Of a stretch of 64,000 nt of DNA, positions 1 through 7,598 are shown in pieces; position 1 is the stretch's first letter, and the number at the start of each line of letters is the position of its first letter. The stretch covers positions 7,275 through 71,274 of the forward strand of contig CAAFOY010000097.1 of the NCBI GenBank assembly GCA_900764695.1, written 5' to 3'. Source of the DNA: Lachnospiraceae bacterium (GTDB lineage Bacteria > Bacillota_A > Clostridia > Lachnospirales > Lachnospiraceae). The translations under genes were made by a program, and so were the position numbers. The notes under the pieces were generated by a model. The model was not told the DNA's origin, did no database searches, and saw only the letters and a list, made by a program, of their open reading frames with translations.

Positions 1-378
1 CAAAGGTCGGTTGTTTCTTAAATGAGCCTTGGCAGCCATAAGCACAGGAGTGTCAGAAATGCCATTGGCAAGTTTAGACAGGGTATTTCCTGTACACGGT
101 GCAATAATAAGAAGGTCTAGCATAGATTTTGGACCTATAGGTTCTGCATCGGGAATTGTGGTTATAGGCGGTTTTCCACTTATTTCTTCAGCAAGTTTCA
201 GAAAATCTTTACATTTACCAAAACGGCTGTCAGTAGAAGAGGCGTTGTCTGAAAAAATAGTAAATAGATTAGCCTGTGTATCGGCAAGCCGTCTTAATTC
301 TTCAAAAACTTTTTTGTAGGTACAGTATGAACCTGTAATGCCTACGCCAATGTTTTTATCCTTAAAGTTGTGTGCCAT
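1..378 (-). CDS. dpaB: Dipicolinate synthase subunit B (partial, runs off the left edge)
   Basis: This is the N-terminal 126 codons of the flavoprotein-like B subunit of dipicolinate synthase (SpoVFB), which works with DpaA to make the dipicolinic acid stored in the spore core. Read on the minus strand, it starts MAHNFKDKNIGVGITGSYCT. A glycine-rich N-terminal nucleotide-binding turn (GVGITGSYCT) and the flavoprotein-fold motif LLIIAPCTGNTLSKLANGI are visible. The ATG at 378-376 lies inside the end of dpaA, so the two frames overlap by 17 bp, which suggests translational coupling. The gene continues past base 1, so its C-terminus cannot be judged. The plus-strand reading frame in the same place is a shadow. 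Confidence 0.9.
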   Translation of the reverse strand, partial: MAHNFKDKNIGVGITGSYCTYKKVFEELRRLADTQANLFTIFSDNASSTDSRFGKCKDFLKLAEEISGKPPITTIPDAEPIGPKSMLDLLIIAPCTGNTLSKLANGISDTPVLMAAKAHLRNNRPL

Positions 379-1192
379 TTTCCCCAGTCCTTTCTAAATA
401 AGAAATAATACTTTTTGCAATTAATTCCCCGGCACTTTTAGGAGCAGTTTTCCCGGGAAGTCCGGGGCATGTAACAAGGGATAATCTATATTTTTTAACA
501 AGTTCATTGTTTATTCCATAAGGTTTTGACGCAACTTCAAAAAGAACACAGTCTTTTTTTACTAAGCTTAAAAGATTCTCAGTCAAAACTTCACAAGGAA
601 CAGTGTTAATTATTATGTCAAAGTCACTAATACATTCAATCAGATTATCAAAAGTGGAAGTATTTAATCCGTAAGAAGAGGCCTGGCATAAATGAATTGG
701 AGTGTGGTCATAAATAGTTACACACACGTTTAACGCCTTTAATTTAAGTGCAGTGTTTATGCCACACCTGCCAAAACCTATAATCAAAGCTTTAGCTGTA
801 TCAAGTGCAAAAGGGGTATTATTTATTATATTGCTAATTAATCCTTCAGCCGTTAGCATTGCGTTGGACCAGACAACTTTTTCATCTTTAAGAAAATCAA
901 AATAGTTAATATTTTTCTTTTTAAGAGAAGTTGTTACATCGCTTGAAATATTTCCGGCAAAAACTGTTTGCCCCGGCTTTAATAAAGTAATAAAAGTGCT
1001 TATTGGAAAACTGGAATATAAATCACAGTTTAAATACAAACTATCTTTGGAAAAAGGAGTGCCACATAAAATGTAAGCATCTTCATTAAAATCAAAATTG
1101 TTTTTTATATAGGAACAAAATCCATTATTATTTAAATAGGAATTTGCATATATTTGTCTTTTGTCACCGGATAATACAGCTATATTTTTCAT
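362..1192 (-). CDS. dpaA: Dipicolinate synthase subunit A
   Basis: A 276-aa protein of the DpaA/SpoVFA family. With DpaB it catalyses the last step of dipicolinate formation from a dihydrodipicolinate-pathway intermediate in the mother cell. A Rossmann NAD(P)-binding turn (LIIGFGRCGINTALKLKAL) lies near mid-protein. The N-terminal half carries the family-like NIAVLSGDKRQIY opening, and the C-terminal segment PGLPGKTAPKSAGELIA resembles the usual end of DpaA. The ATG at 1192-1190 is preceded by AGGAGG five bases upstream. It is the first gene of a dpaA-dpaB operon and lies behind a sigma-K-like promoter. The length is slightly shorter than Bacillus SpoVFA. Confidence 0.9.
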   Translation of the reverse strand: MKNIAVLSGDKRQIYANSYLNNNGFCSYIKNNFDFNEDAYILCGTPFSKDSLYLNCDLYSSFPISTFITLLKPGQTVFAGNISSDVTTSLKKKNINYFDFLKDEKVVWSNAMLTAEGLISNIINNTPFALDTAKALIIGFGRCGINTALKLKALNVCVTIYDHTPIHLCQASSYGLNTSTFDNLIECISDFDIIINTVPCEVLTENLLSLVKKDCVLFEVASKPYGINNELVKKYRLSLVTCPGLPGKTAPKSAGELIAKSIISYLERTGENGTQL

Positions 1193-1210
1193 AATCGCCT
1201 CCTCTTACAA

Positions 1211-1237
1211 TAAAATATGCATTGCAGAAGAAATTGT
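1211..1237 (-). promoter_or_regulatory. Candidate sigma-K promoter of dpaAB
   Basis: On the minus strand the region reads AC, 16 bases, then CATATTTTA. This matches the sigma-K pattern of an AC-type -35 and a CATANNNTA -10. The predicted start lies about 12 bases before the dpaA ATG, so the leader would consist of little more than the ribosome site. Known biology (spoVF under sigma-K in Bacillus and clostridia) fits. The motif is short, so this remains a prediction. Confidence 0.45.
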
Positions 1238-1352
1238 GACTTACTTCTTTTTATTTTTTAAGAGAAATGATATACTTGTAGATGTTATTATTTTTGCGAA
1301 AGATAAGGCAGAAAATCAGAAGAAATTTTGCAAAAGAAAAATGGAGGAAAAT

Positions 1353-2900
1353 ATGGAAAAAAATAAAATCAAAAAAATAGCGTTAATTTTTAATATTTTA
1401 CAGGTAATTGCACTTGCAGTATTTGAGGTAGTGCTTTTCAGACTTGTATCATACAAAAATAAATTAATATTAGATTATGTACCTGCTAAATATTTTATAA
1501 TCTTAGAAGTTGTTCTTGTGGCAATAACTATTATTCCTTTTCTAATAAGAAAGGGAAAGAAAACATCAATTATTTCTATGGTTATATCTATATTAATGGC
1601 AATAGTGTTATTTGCAACTTCAATTTTGGGAGTGGTTTATGATAAGGACATTAAAAATGTTTTAAACAAGGCAGATCAGACCATAGATGATGTGGTAGAA
1701 AACTCTAAACTTTCAACTGAGGAATATGGTGTATATATTCTAAAGAGTGATAAGGCAGAAGAACTAAAGGATATTGAAAATTATAATTTAGGATACAACC
1801 TATCTTATGCAAAAGACGAAACAGATTCAGTATTAAAAGACGTTCTCGCAAAAGCTAACAATAAGCTTATTGCCAATGAATATGACGATTTACTTAAAAT
1901 GGCAGATGAACTTTTGAATACTGAAAAAACTGCATTTATTTTTAATCAGGCAATGTTAGATCTTATTGAAAATGCAGGCGATGATACAAATGATGGTAAG
2001 AATAATGGAATTTATAAAAACTTTACCAACAAGATTAAATGTATTTATGTAGTAAATGTAAAAACTGCCGTAAAGGAATATGGTGGAGATAAGAATGTTA
2101 CAAAAGAATGCTTTAATGTGTATATTAGCGGTATAGACACAGAAGGGGATGTAACAGTAAAGAGTAGAAGTGATGTTAATATTATAATGTCAATTAATCC
2201 TGTTACACATCAAGTATTGTTACTTTCGACACCTAGAGATTACTATGTGCCATTATCCATTTCTAATGGAGTAAAGGACAAACTTACTCATGCAGGAAAT
2301 TATGGAATAAATGTCTCAATGGATACTCTTGAAATGCTTTATGATATTAAGCTGGATTATTTTATTCGATTAAACTTTACAGGCTTTGTAGATATTATTG
2401 ATGCTCTTGGAGGCATTGATGTTGTGTCAGATTATTCTTTCTCAACACATGGATATAGCTATAGTGAAGGATTAAACAGTAATTTAAGTGGTATTCAGGC
2501 ATTGTGGTTTGCAAGAGAAAGACATGCGTTTGCAGAGGGCGATAATCAAAGAGGACGTGATCAGATGAAAGTTATTGAGGCAGTTATTAAGAAAGCCCAG
2601 TCATCAGCGTTACTTAACAATTATGATGAGATTTTTGCAAATATAAGCAAGAGTTTCCAAACTAATATGCCTAAAAAAGACATTAAGGCTCTTGTAAAAT
2701 ATCAGCTTAATGAAACACCTAATTGGAAAGTTGTTTCTACAAGTGTTACAGGAACAGGAAGATCAGATGTAACATATTCAGTTCCAAATTCAAGAGCATA
2801 TGTAATGGATCCTGATGAAAATTCTGTAAATGAAGCAAAGAAGTTATTACAGAAGATTCAGAATAACAAAAAAATAAAAGTTAAAACAACAACTGAATAA
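1353..2900 (+). CDS. LytR-CpsA-Psr (LCP) family wall-polymer ligase
   Basis: A 515-aa membrane protein of the LCP family. These enzymes transfer undecaprenyl-linked glycopolymers (teichoic acid or capsule type) to peptidoglycan outside the cell. Three hydrophobic segments lie at about residues 9-31, 46-65 and 72-95. A poorly conserved accessory region follows, then the LCP catalytic domain from about residue 270. Its hallmarks are SRSDVNIIMSINP, LSTPRDYYV and a C-terminal RERHAFAEGDNQRGRDQ with the conserved arginines that bind the pyrophosphate lipid. An open frame extends upstream to 1161, but GGAGGA sits at 1343-1348, five bases before the ATG at 1353, which fixes the start. It diverges from dpaA. 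Confidence 0.88.
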   Translation: MEKNKIKKIALIFNILQVIALAVFEVVLFRLVSYKNKLILDYVPAKYFIILEVVLVAITIIPFLIRKGKKTSIISMVISILMAIVLFATSILGVVYDKDIKNVLNKADQTIDDVVENSKLSTEEYGVYILKSDKAEELKDIENYNLGYNLSYAKDETDSVLKDVLAKANNKLIANEYDDLLKMADELLNTEKTAFIFNQAMLDLIENAGDDTNDGKNNGIYKNFTNKIKCIYVVNVKTAVKEYGGDKNVTKECFNVYISGIDTEGDVTVKSRSDVNIIMSINPVTHQVLLLSTPRDYYVPLSISNGVKDKLTHAGNYGINVSMDTLEMLYDIKLDYFIRLNFTGFVDIIDALGGIDVVSDYSFSTHGYSYSEGLNSNLSGIQALWFARERHAFAEGDNQRGRDQMKVIEAVIKKAQSSALLNNYDEIFANISKSFQTNMPKKDIKALVKYQLNETPNWKVVSTSVTGTGRSDVTYSVPNSRAYVMDPDENSVNEAKKLLQKIQNNKKIKVKTTTE

Positions 2901-2915
2901 TAAAAGTTGTTGTTG

Positions 2916-2953
2916 AAATCAAATATTATCCCCCTTTTTATAATATTTGATTT
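2916..2953 (+). repeat. Perfect 14-bp inverted repeat with C5T5 loop
   Basis: AAATCAAATATTAT and its exact complement flank a ten-base loop, CCCCCTTTTT, just after the LCP gene. There is no T-tract after either arm, so it is not a classical intrinsic terminator. It could act as a weak terminator, an mRNA 3' end stabiliser or an operator for the next gene. Confidence 0.5.
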
Positions 2954-3020
2954 ATAAAGGTACTATGGATTTAATCTTAAGATTTATGTTTTGTTAGAAA
3001 CATAGCGCAGGAGGAAAAAT

Positions 3021-6000
3021 ATGAATAAGGATTACATTGAAAACTTTGACGATTTTAGTGATAAAGAAGAAATCAAATTGATTTCAACTAAAGCTAATAC
3101 ACTTAAAGTTTTGGAAGAAAGAATTACTAAGGCTAAAGTTGAGCCTATGCTAATTATTATTGCCCGGGATTATCGTATGAATAAAAGCGAGATGGCAAAC
3201 GAAATCAGTAAGACTTTCAAAGGCGAAAAGATAGTTATCAGAAGTTCATCAACCAATGAAGACTGTCTGAAAAAATCTAATGCAGGCCATTATACAAGTG
3301 TATTGGATGTGGATTCATCTGATACTTCAAATATAATAAGCGCTATTGATATTGTGTTGGAATCTTATTTTTCTGATATGGATGATATATCAGAACAGCA
3401 GGTTTTAATACAGCACCAGGCAGTTGACGTGGCATATTGTGGTGTTTTGTTTACCTATGATATTCAGGGACAAAGACCATATTATCTTATTAATTATGAT
3501 GACACCGGTTCCACAGATTTAGTAACAAGTGGTAGGGGTGGAAAGACATTATGGATTGCCAGAAATATTGAACTTTCACAGCTTGAAGAGCAGTGGAGAA
3601 ATCTTATTGTTGCAATAGATGAAATTGAGAATATTTTTAAGATTCCCCTTGATATTGAGTTTGCGGTAAATAAGAATAATGAAGTTATTATTTTTCAGGC
3701 AAGACCTTTGGTTGCCAATTTCTCGAATATTAAGAATGTTCAGGGAACAATTAAGAATTTTTATGGGAAAATAGAAGATTTAAAATGTGAATATAAAGAT
3801 ATAAAAAGCGTAATTGATGGTAAAAATATGATGTTTTCCGATATGGCTTTTTGGAATCCTTCTGAGATTATAGGTACAAGTCCCCGTACTTTGGACTATT
3901 CATTGTACAGATATATTATTACTTCAGAAGCTTGGAACCAGGGGCTTGTTCCGATGGGATACAGACAGCTTAATGATGAGTTAATGTATCAGATAGGAAT
4001 TAAGCCATACATTAGTCTTGATTATTCTTTTTATTCATTAACACCTTCAAAGATAGACGAAAAACTTGCCACAAAACTTGTGGAATTCTATAAGAAGAAG
4101 CTGAAAAAGGATACAACGGCACATGATAAAATTGAGTTTGAAATTGTTTATTCAAACTTTGATTTTAACACTGAAAACAGAACAAAAGAATTACTGGATA
4201 ACGGTTTTTCAAAAGAAGAAAGACAGCAGATTTTAGAGTCATTAAAAGAACTTACGGTAACAAACATTAAGAATCATAAACAGATTTCAGAAAGTGATAA
4301 TGAAGACATTAAACACTTAGAAAAAACCCGTAAACACATTGTTGAAAACGATATGGAATCAGAGGATGTTAACAAGATAGTTGAAGATATTCTGGAACTT
4401 TTGGAAGATATTAGAATTTATGGAACACCTCAGTTTACAAGACAGGCAAGAATGGCATTTATTGCAAGAGCTTTTTGCAGTTCATTAGTTGATTCAGGAT
4501 GGTTTACAAAGAATGAAATAGATCAGTTTATGAAATCTATTGCAACTGTATCTTCTAAGTTTGAACAGGATTATCAGAAGTTCTCAGTTGGGAAAATGAG
4601 CCGAAATGAATTTAACAATAAATACGGACATTTAAGAAGCGGCACTTATGATATTAGAACAGATAGTTATAACCAGATGGTTTTCAGACCGGCAGTAGGT
4701 CATAATAAAGTTCAAAAAGTTAAAGAAGAATTTGAAGGACTTAACAGTGAAAAACTTAAAGAAGCTTTAAAATCAATAGGTTTAGATGTTACACCTAAAG
4801 ATTTTAATCTGTTTTTAAGAACTTCAATTGAAGGCAGAGAATTCTTTAAGTTTGAATTTACTAAGTCACTAAGTTTAGTACTTGATTTAATACAGATGTT
4901 AGGTAAACTCCTTGACATTGACAGAAAAGATTTATCATGGATTTCAGCTTATGATTTTAAAGAATGTTTTTACTTGAACAATGAACAAATGGGTAAAAAA
5001 TTAAATGCTATTATTGTTAATAATAAAAAACATTATGATAAATATTTAAATGCCATTTTGCCTGATGTTATTCTTGATATTACAAGTGTTTCTGTTATTC
5101 CTGTTAATGAGGCACGTCCTAACTTTATTACCTCTAAAAAGGTCGAAGGTGAAGTTGTTAATCTTGAACTTGAAACAGATGAAGACCTTATGGACAAGAT
5201 TGTTATGATTCCTAAAGCTGATCCGGGATATGAATGGATTTTTACAAAGGGAATTAAAGGCTTTATTACAAAGTATGGCGGTGTGGCATCACACATGGCA
5301 ATACGTTGCGCTGAGTTTGAAATTCCCGCAGCAATTGGATGTGGTGAGAAGATTTACGATTATGCGTCAAAAATCAACTATATGGAACTTGATTGTGCCA
5401 ACGGTATAATTAAAGAAGGTTTACAATGTGAGGATTTAAGAGCACTTATTACCCAGCGTGAAGGTGTAAATCAGTATGGAGATCCTACAGATGTATTGGA
5501 AGCAGCATATATAAGGTTCTATGAGTTACTTGGTTTTATTCCACAGCCTGCTTCTAACCACGTTAAAAACGTCGGCAAGTTATTTGAACGTCAGTGTGAT
5601 TTATTAATTGTAGCCGGTGGAGGTGCTCTTCCTGTGAAATATTATGACAGACCTCATAATGAAGAACTACAGCCATACAGAGATGTAATGGAAGAAAAAC
5701 TTATAAAACATTGTATTGGAGAAGGTATTCCTATTATTGCAACCTGTAGGGGAATGCAGTATATGAATGTTTTGTTTGGAGGAAAATTATTGTATCATCC
5801 TGAATTAAAGGTTGAGAGACCACGTTCAGTAGACCATGAGGTTTATCTTGTTGAAGAAGACAGAACAATATGGGTTAATAATTTCCATAAAGATGTTATT
5901 CCGATAGATGGGCTGGCATCTTGTTTTAAACCACTTGCAATTGACAGGGAAAATCAGACAATTGAAGCTTTCGGTTCTGATGAGATGAAAGTTTTGGCAT

Positions 6001-6095
6001 TGCAGTGGCATCCTGAAAGAAAATTTGAAACAGCAAATGCTTTGGAAGAAACAAGAAAGTTAGTTGTTAATTTTATTCAGAAACACATTAAATAG
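3021..6095 (+). CDS. PEP-synthase-like/glutamine kinase-like protein fused to C26 class I amidotransferase
   Basis: A 1024-aa three-part fusion. Residues about 1-240 form a PEP-synthase/PPDK-type ATP-grasp domain (R74 in VIRSSSTNED; IEFAVNKNNEVIIFQARP near its end). About 245-690 is a middle domain opening FWNPSEIIGTSPRTLDYS, of the type seen in capsule-linked PEP-synthase-like kinases. A swivelling phosphohistidine domain follows, with H758 in YGGVASHMAIR. About 845-1024 is a peptidase C26 gamma-glutamyl hydrolase/amidotransferase domain with the expected triad C909 (ATCRGMQ), H997 and E999 (WHPE). The order and sizes match Campylobacter Cj1418 (L-glutamine kinase) followed by Cj1417 (gamma-glutamyl-CDP-amidate hydrolase). 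By that analogy it would phosphorylate the amide of glutamine and later release a phosphoramidate; this is inference. No cytidylyltransferase is adjacent. Rifampin phosphotransferase or plain PEP synthase are less likely because of the middle motif and the C26 domain. AGGAGG precedes the ATG. Confidence 0.75.
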   Translation: MNKDYIENFDDFSDKEEIKLISTKANTLKVLEERITKAKVEPMLIIIARDYRMNKSEMANEISKTFKGEKIVIRSSSTNEDCLKKSNAGHYTSVLDVDSSDTSNIISAIDIVLESYFSDMDDISEQQVLIQHQAVDVAYCGVLFTYDIQGQRPYYLINYDDTGSTDLVTSGRGGKTLWIARNIELSQLEEQWRNLIVAIDEIENIFKIPLDIEFAVNKNNEVIIFQARPLVANFSNIKNVQGTIKNFYGKIEDLKCEYKDIKSVIDGKNMMFSDMAFWNPSEIIGTSPRTLDYSLYRYIITSEAWNQGLVPMGYRQLNDELMYQIGIKPYISLDYSFYSLTPSKIDEKLATKLVEFYKKKLKKDTTAHDKIEFEIVYSNFDFNTENRTKELLDNGFSKEERQQILESLKELTVTNIKNHKQISESDNEDIKHLEKTRKHIVENDMESEDVNKIVEDILELLEDIRIYGTPQFTRQARMAFIARAFCSSLVDSGWFTKNEIDQFMKSIATVSSKFEQDYQKFSVGKMSRNEFNNKYGHLRSGTYDIRTDSYNQMVFRPAVGHNKVQKVKEEFEGLNSEKLKEALKSIGLDVTPKDFNLFLRTSIEGREFFKFEFTKSLSLVLDLIQMLGKLLDIDRKDLSWISAYDFKECFYLNNEQMGKKLNAIIVNNKKHYDKYLNAILPDVILDITSVSVIPVNEARPNFITSKKVEGEVVNLELETDEDLMDKIVMIPKADPGYEWIFTKGIKGFITKYGGVASHMAIRCAEFEIPAAIGCGEKIYDYASKINYMELDCANGIIKEGLQCEDLRALITQREGVNQYGDPTDVLEAAYIRFYELLGFIPQPASNHVKNVGKLFERQCDLLIVAGGGALPVKYYDRPHNEELQPYRDVMEEKLIKHCIGEGIPIIATCRGMQYMNVLFGGKLLYHPELKVERPRSVDHEVYLVEEDRTIWVNNFHKDVIPIDGLASCFKPLAIDRENQTIEAFGSDEMKVLALQWHPERKFETANALEETRKLVVNFIQKHIK

Positions 6096-6126
6096 TATTT
6101 TATTCAGATTATATTTTGATATTTTT

Positions 6127-6154
6127 AAAGCTCCATTTGAAAAAGTGGGGCTTT
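6127..6154 (+). terminator. Rho-independent terminator after the fusion gene
   Basis: Twelve base pairs (AAAGCTCCATTT with AAGTGGGGCTTT, including G-T pairs) close a GAAA tetraloop, 31 bases after the stop codon. The 3' arm ends in TTTT. Confidence 0.75.
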
Positions 6155-6203
6155 TGTAATATATTTACATAAAAGCGATTAGAAATGACAGATTGGAGAA
6201 TTT

Positions 6204-6503
6204 ATGGAAGAAAAATTAAAATACTGGAGTAAAAGATATAAATTAAAAGATTTAGTAATATGTGGATATCAGGGAGGATATCCTATGATACAGTTTAAAA
6301 GAGAAGAGGATATGAGTGTTCCGCATATGTCAAAATATGAGATTAATAAAGTTTTGCGAAGCGCTGAAATGAAAGGTGGAGTAAGACTTGGTGTAGCATT
6401 TAACCTTAGAAGAACTGCTTTTTTACTTGTTAATGAAGATACTATTGTAATATGTGGTCATGAATATGTTTTAGATGTTATTCTTGAAAAATTATTTGGA
6501 TAG
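6204..6503 (+). CDS. Hypothetical small soluble protein (99 aa)
   Basis: I do not recognise this family. The protein has no signal peptide, membrane segment or cysteine cluster. It is a mixed alpha/beta sequence with a hydrophobic strand (LKDLVICGYQGGYPMIQF), a central charged helix (SKYEINKVLRSAEMKGG) and a C-terminal strand-helix (TIVICGHEYVLDVILEKLFG). It starts at the ATG after TTGGAG at 6193-6198. It sits alone between the terminator of the fusion gene and the promoter of the 3D-domain gene. Codon use resembles its neighbours, so it is probably a real gene. Confidence 0.65.
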   Translation: MEEKLKYWSKRYKLKDLVICGYQGGYPMIQFKREEDMSVPHMSKYEINKVLRSAEMKGGVRLGVAFNLRRTAFLLVNEDTIVICGHEYVLDVILEKLFG

Positions 6504-6548
6504 AAAATCGACAAAAAGGTTAAAAAAATATTGCATAAGACATATGAA

Positions 6549-6586
6549 TGTAACATATTTGTAACATTCTCTTGACATTCTGTAAC
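6549..6586 (+). promoter_or_regulatory. WalR (YycF)-like box: TGTAAC-N5-TGTAAC plus a third half-site
   Basis: TGTAAC occurs at 6549-6554 and 6560-6565 with exactly five bases between, the WalR consensus TGTWAH-N5-TGTWAH. A third TGTAAC at 6581-6586 falls in the promoter spacer, 21 bases from the second. The box sits six bases upstream of the -35 of a 3D-domain gene. Bacillus WalR regulates a 3D-domain hydrolase (yocH) in the same way. Confidence 0.6.
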
Positions 6587-6600
6587 AGTTGGTGTATATT
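6572..6600 (+). promoter_or_regulatory. Sigma-A promoter of the 3D-domain gene
   Basis: TTGACA, 17 bases, TATATT. The -35 is perfect and the spacing ideal. The leader is short, and the SD AGGAG at 6632-6636 precedes the ATG at 6644. Confidence 0.75.
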
Positions 6601-6643
6601 TATACTCGCAAGCCACAAAAGTGGAAAGAAAAGGAGTATAGAT

Positions 6644-7372
6644 ATGAGAAAAATAAGACTCATTGCTGAGGCTGTTTGTCTAATCACATCAATGACAATT
6701 ACACCTGTTGTAACGTCAGTTGAGAAGAATGACAGTATGGTAGTGGAAACTGTAGCAGAAGCTAGTCAGACACCGGTACTTAAATCAGCAAATGTGATAC
6801 CAATTTTACAATCAGAAGATACTACTAATTCTCTTAAACTTAAAGGTCTTGATAATGATCAGGTTAATACAGAGATTGTAAAAGAAACAATTGGAGGTTC
6901 AGCATTTATTTTGAAAGCATCTGAAGATGATGCAAATGAAACTTCAGAAGAAACAAACAAACTTGAGAATGAAAACAAATCCAATAATAAGGATGCAAAC
7001 AATAAAAAGTCTAAGAAAGACGGAAAGAAATCTAAAAAGAAGAAGGCTAAGAAGAAATCTTCTTCAAAATCTAAATCAAAATATAAAAGTCTTGGAACTT
7101 TTAAAATAACAGGTTATTGCTCATGTGCAGCATGCTGTGGGAAGACAACAGGTATTACGGCATCAGGAACAAGAGCAACAGCAGGCAGAACAATTGCTGC
7201 TGACACTTCAAGATTTCCTTTTGGAACAAAGTTGAAGTTCAATGGAAACACTTACACAGTTGAAGACAGAGGTGGAGCAATTAGAGGAAACAGAATTGAC
7301 CTTTATTTTAGTTCACACAGTGAAGCTCTTGCCTGGGGTGTAAGATATATGGAAGTTTTAGTAGAAAAATAA
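6644..7372 (+). CDS. Secreted 3D-domain protein, putative cell-wall lytic enzyme
   Basis: A 242-aa exported protein. Residues 1-25 look like a signal peptide (basic start, hydrophobic core LIAEAVCLITSMTITPVV). A long charged low-complexity linker contains a lysine/serine stretch at about 110-150. The C-terminal ~90 residues are a 3D domain (double-psi beta-barrel, as in YocH/YabE/MltA), with GYCSCAACCGKTTGITASGT, IAADTSRFPFGTKL, VEDRGGAI and RIDLYF carrying the conserved aspartates. Such domains are found in peptidoglycan hydrolases, probably lytic transglycosylase-like. The two extra cysteine pairs (CSCAACC) are frequent in the clostridial branch. Upstream frames to 6572 cover the promoter, so the ATG at 6644 is the start. 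Confidence 0.85.
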   Translation: MRKIRLIAEAVCLITSMTITPVVTSVEKNDSMVVETVAEASQTPVLKSANVIPILQSEDTTNSLKLKGLDNDQVNTEIVKETIGGSAFILKASEDDANETSEETNKLENENKSNNKDANNKKSKKDGKKSKKKKAKKKSSSKSKSKYKSLGTFKITGYCSCAACCGKTTGITASGTRATAGRTIAADTSRFPFGTKLKFNGNTYTVEDRGGAIRGNRIDLYFSSHSEALAWGVRYMEVLVEK

Positions 7373-7450
7373 ATTAGTAGTTAAAAGATAAACTTTTATA
7401 AGATGTAATATTCGTATAAAGTTAAAATTAAAGAGAATTAAAAGTTAATA

Positions 7451-7500
7451 AAAGAGGTTTTACTTTAAAGTGAGTTTGGCTTTGGGTAAAGCTTCTTTTT
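7451..7500 (+). terminator. Rho-independent terminator after the 3D gene
   Basis: Thirteen base pairs (AAAGAGGTTTTAC with GTAAAGCTTCTTT, two G-T wobbles) around a 22-base loop, followed by TT. Confidence 0.65.
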
Positions 7501-7529
7501 GCATTACATTATTATTTCAGGCAAACATA

Positions 7530-7558
7530 TTGAAAAAACAGCATATTTATTGTATAAT
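7530..7558 (+). promoter_or_regulatory. Sigma-A promoter of glnS
   Basis: TTGAAA, 17 bases, TATAAT. The -10 ends 40 bases before the glnS ATG. No T-box leader fits in this short space. Confidence 0.75.
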
Positions 7559-7598
7559 TCAATAATTGTGAAAAAATATAATTAACCCGGAGGCTAAA

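Noticed and set aside
29..319. Plus-strand frame of 96 aa at the left edge
   Set aside because: It is antisense to dpaB, whose flavoprotein motifs and overlap with dpaA are clear.
1161..1352. N-terminal extension of the LCP gene
   Set aside because: It would overlap dpaA and its promoter; a GGAGGA ribosome site places the start at 1353.
7373..7598. T-box riboswitch upstream of glnS
   Set aside because: The promoter lies 40 bases from the ATG, leaving no space for a T-box; the hairpin there terminates the preceding gene.
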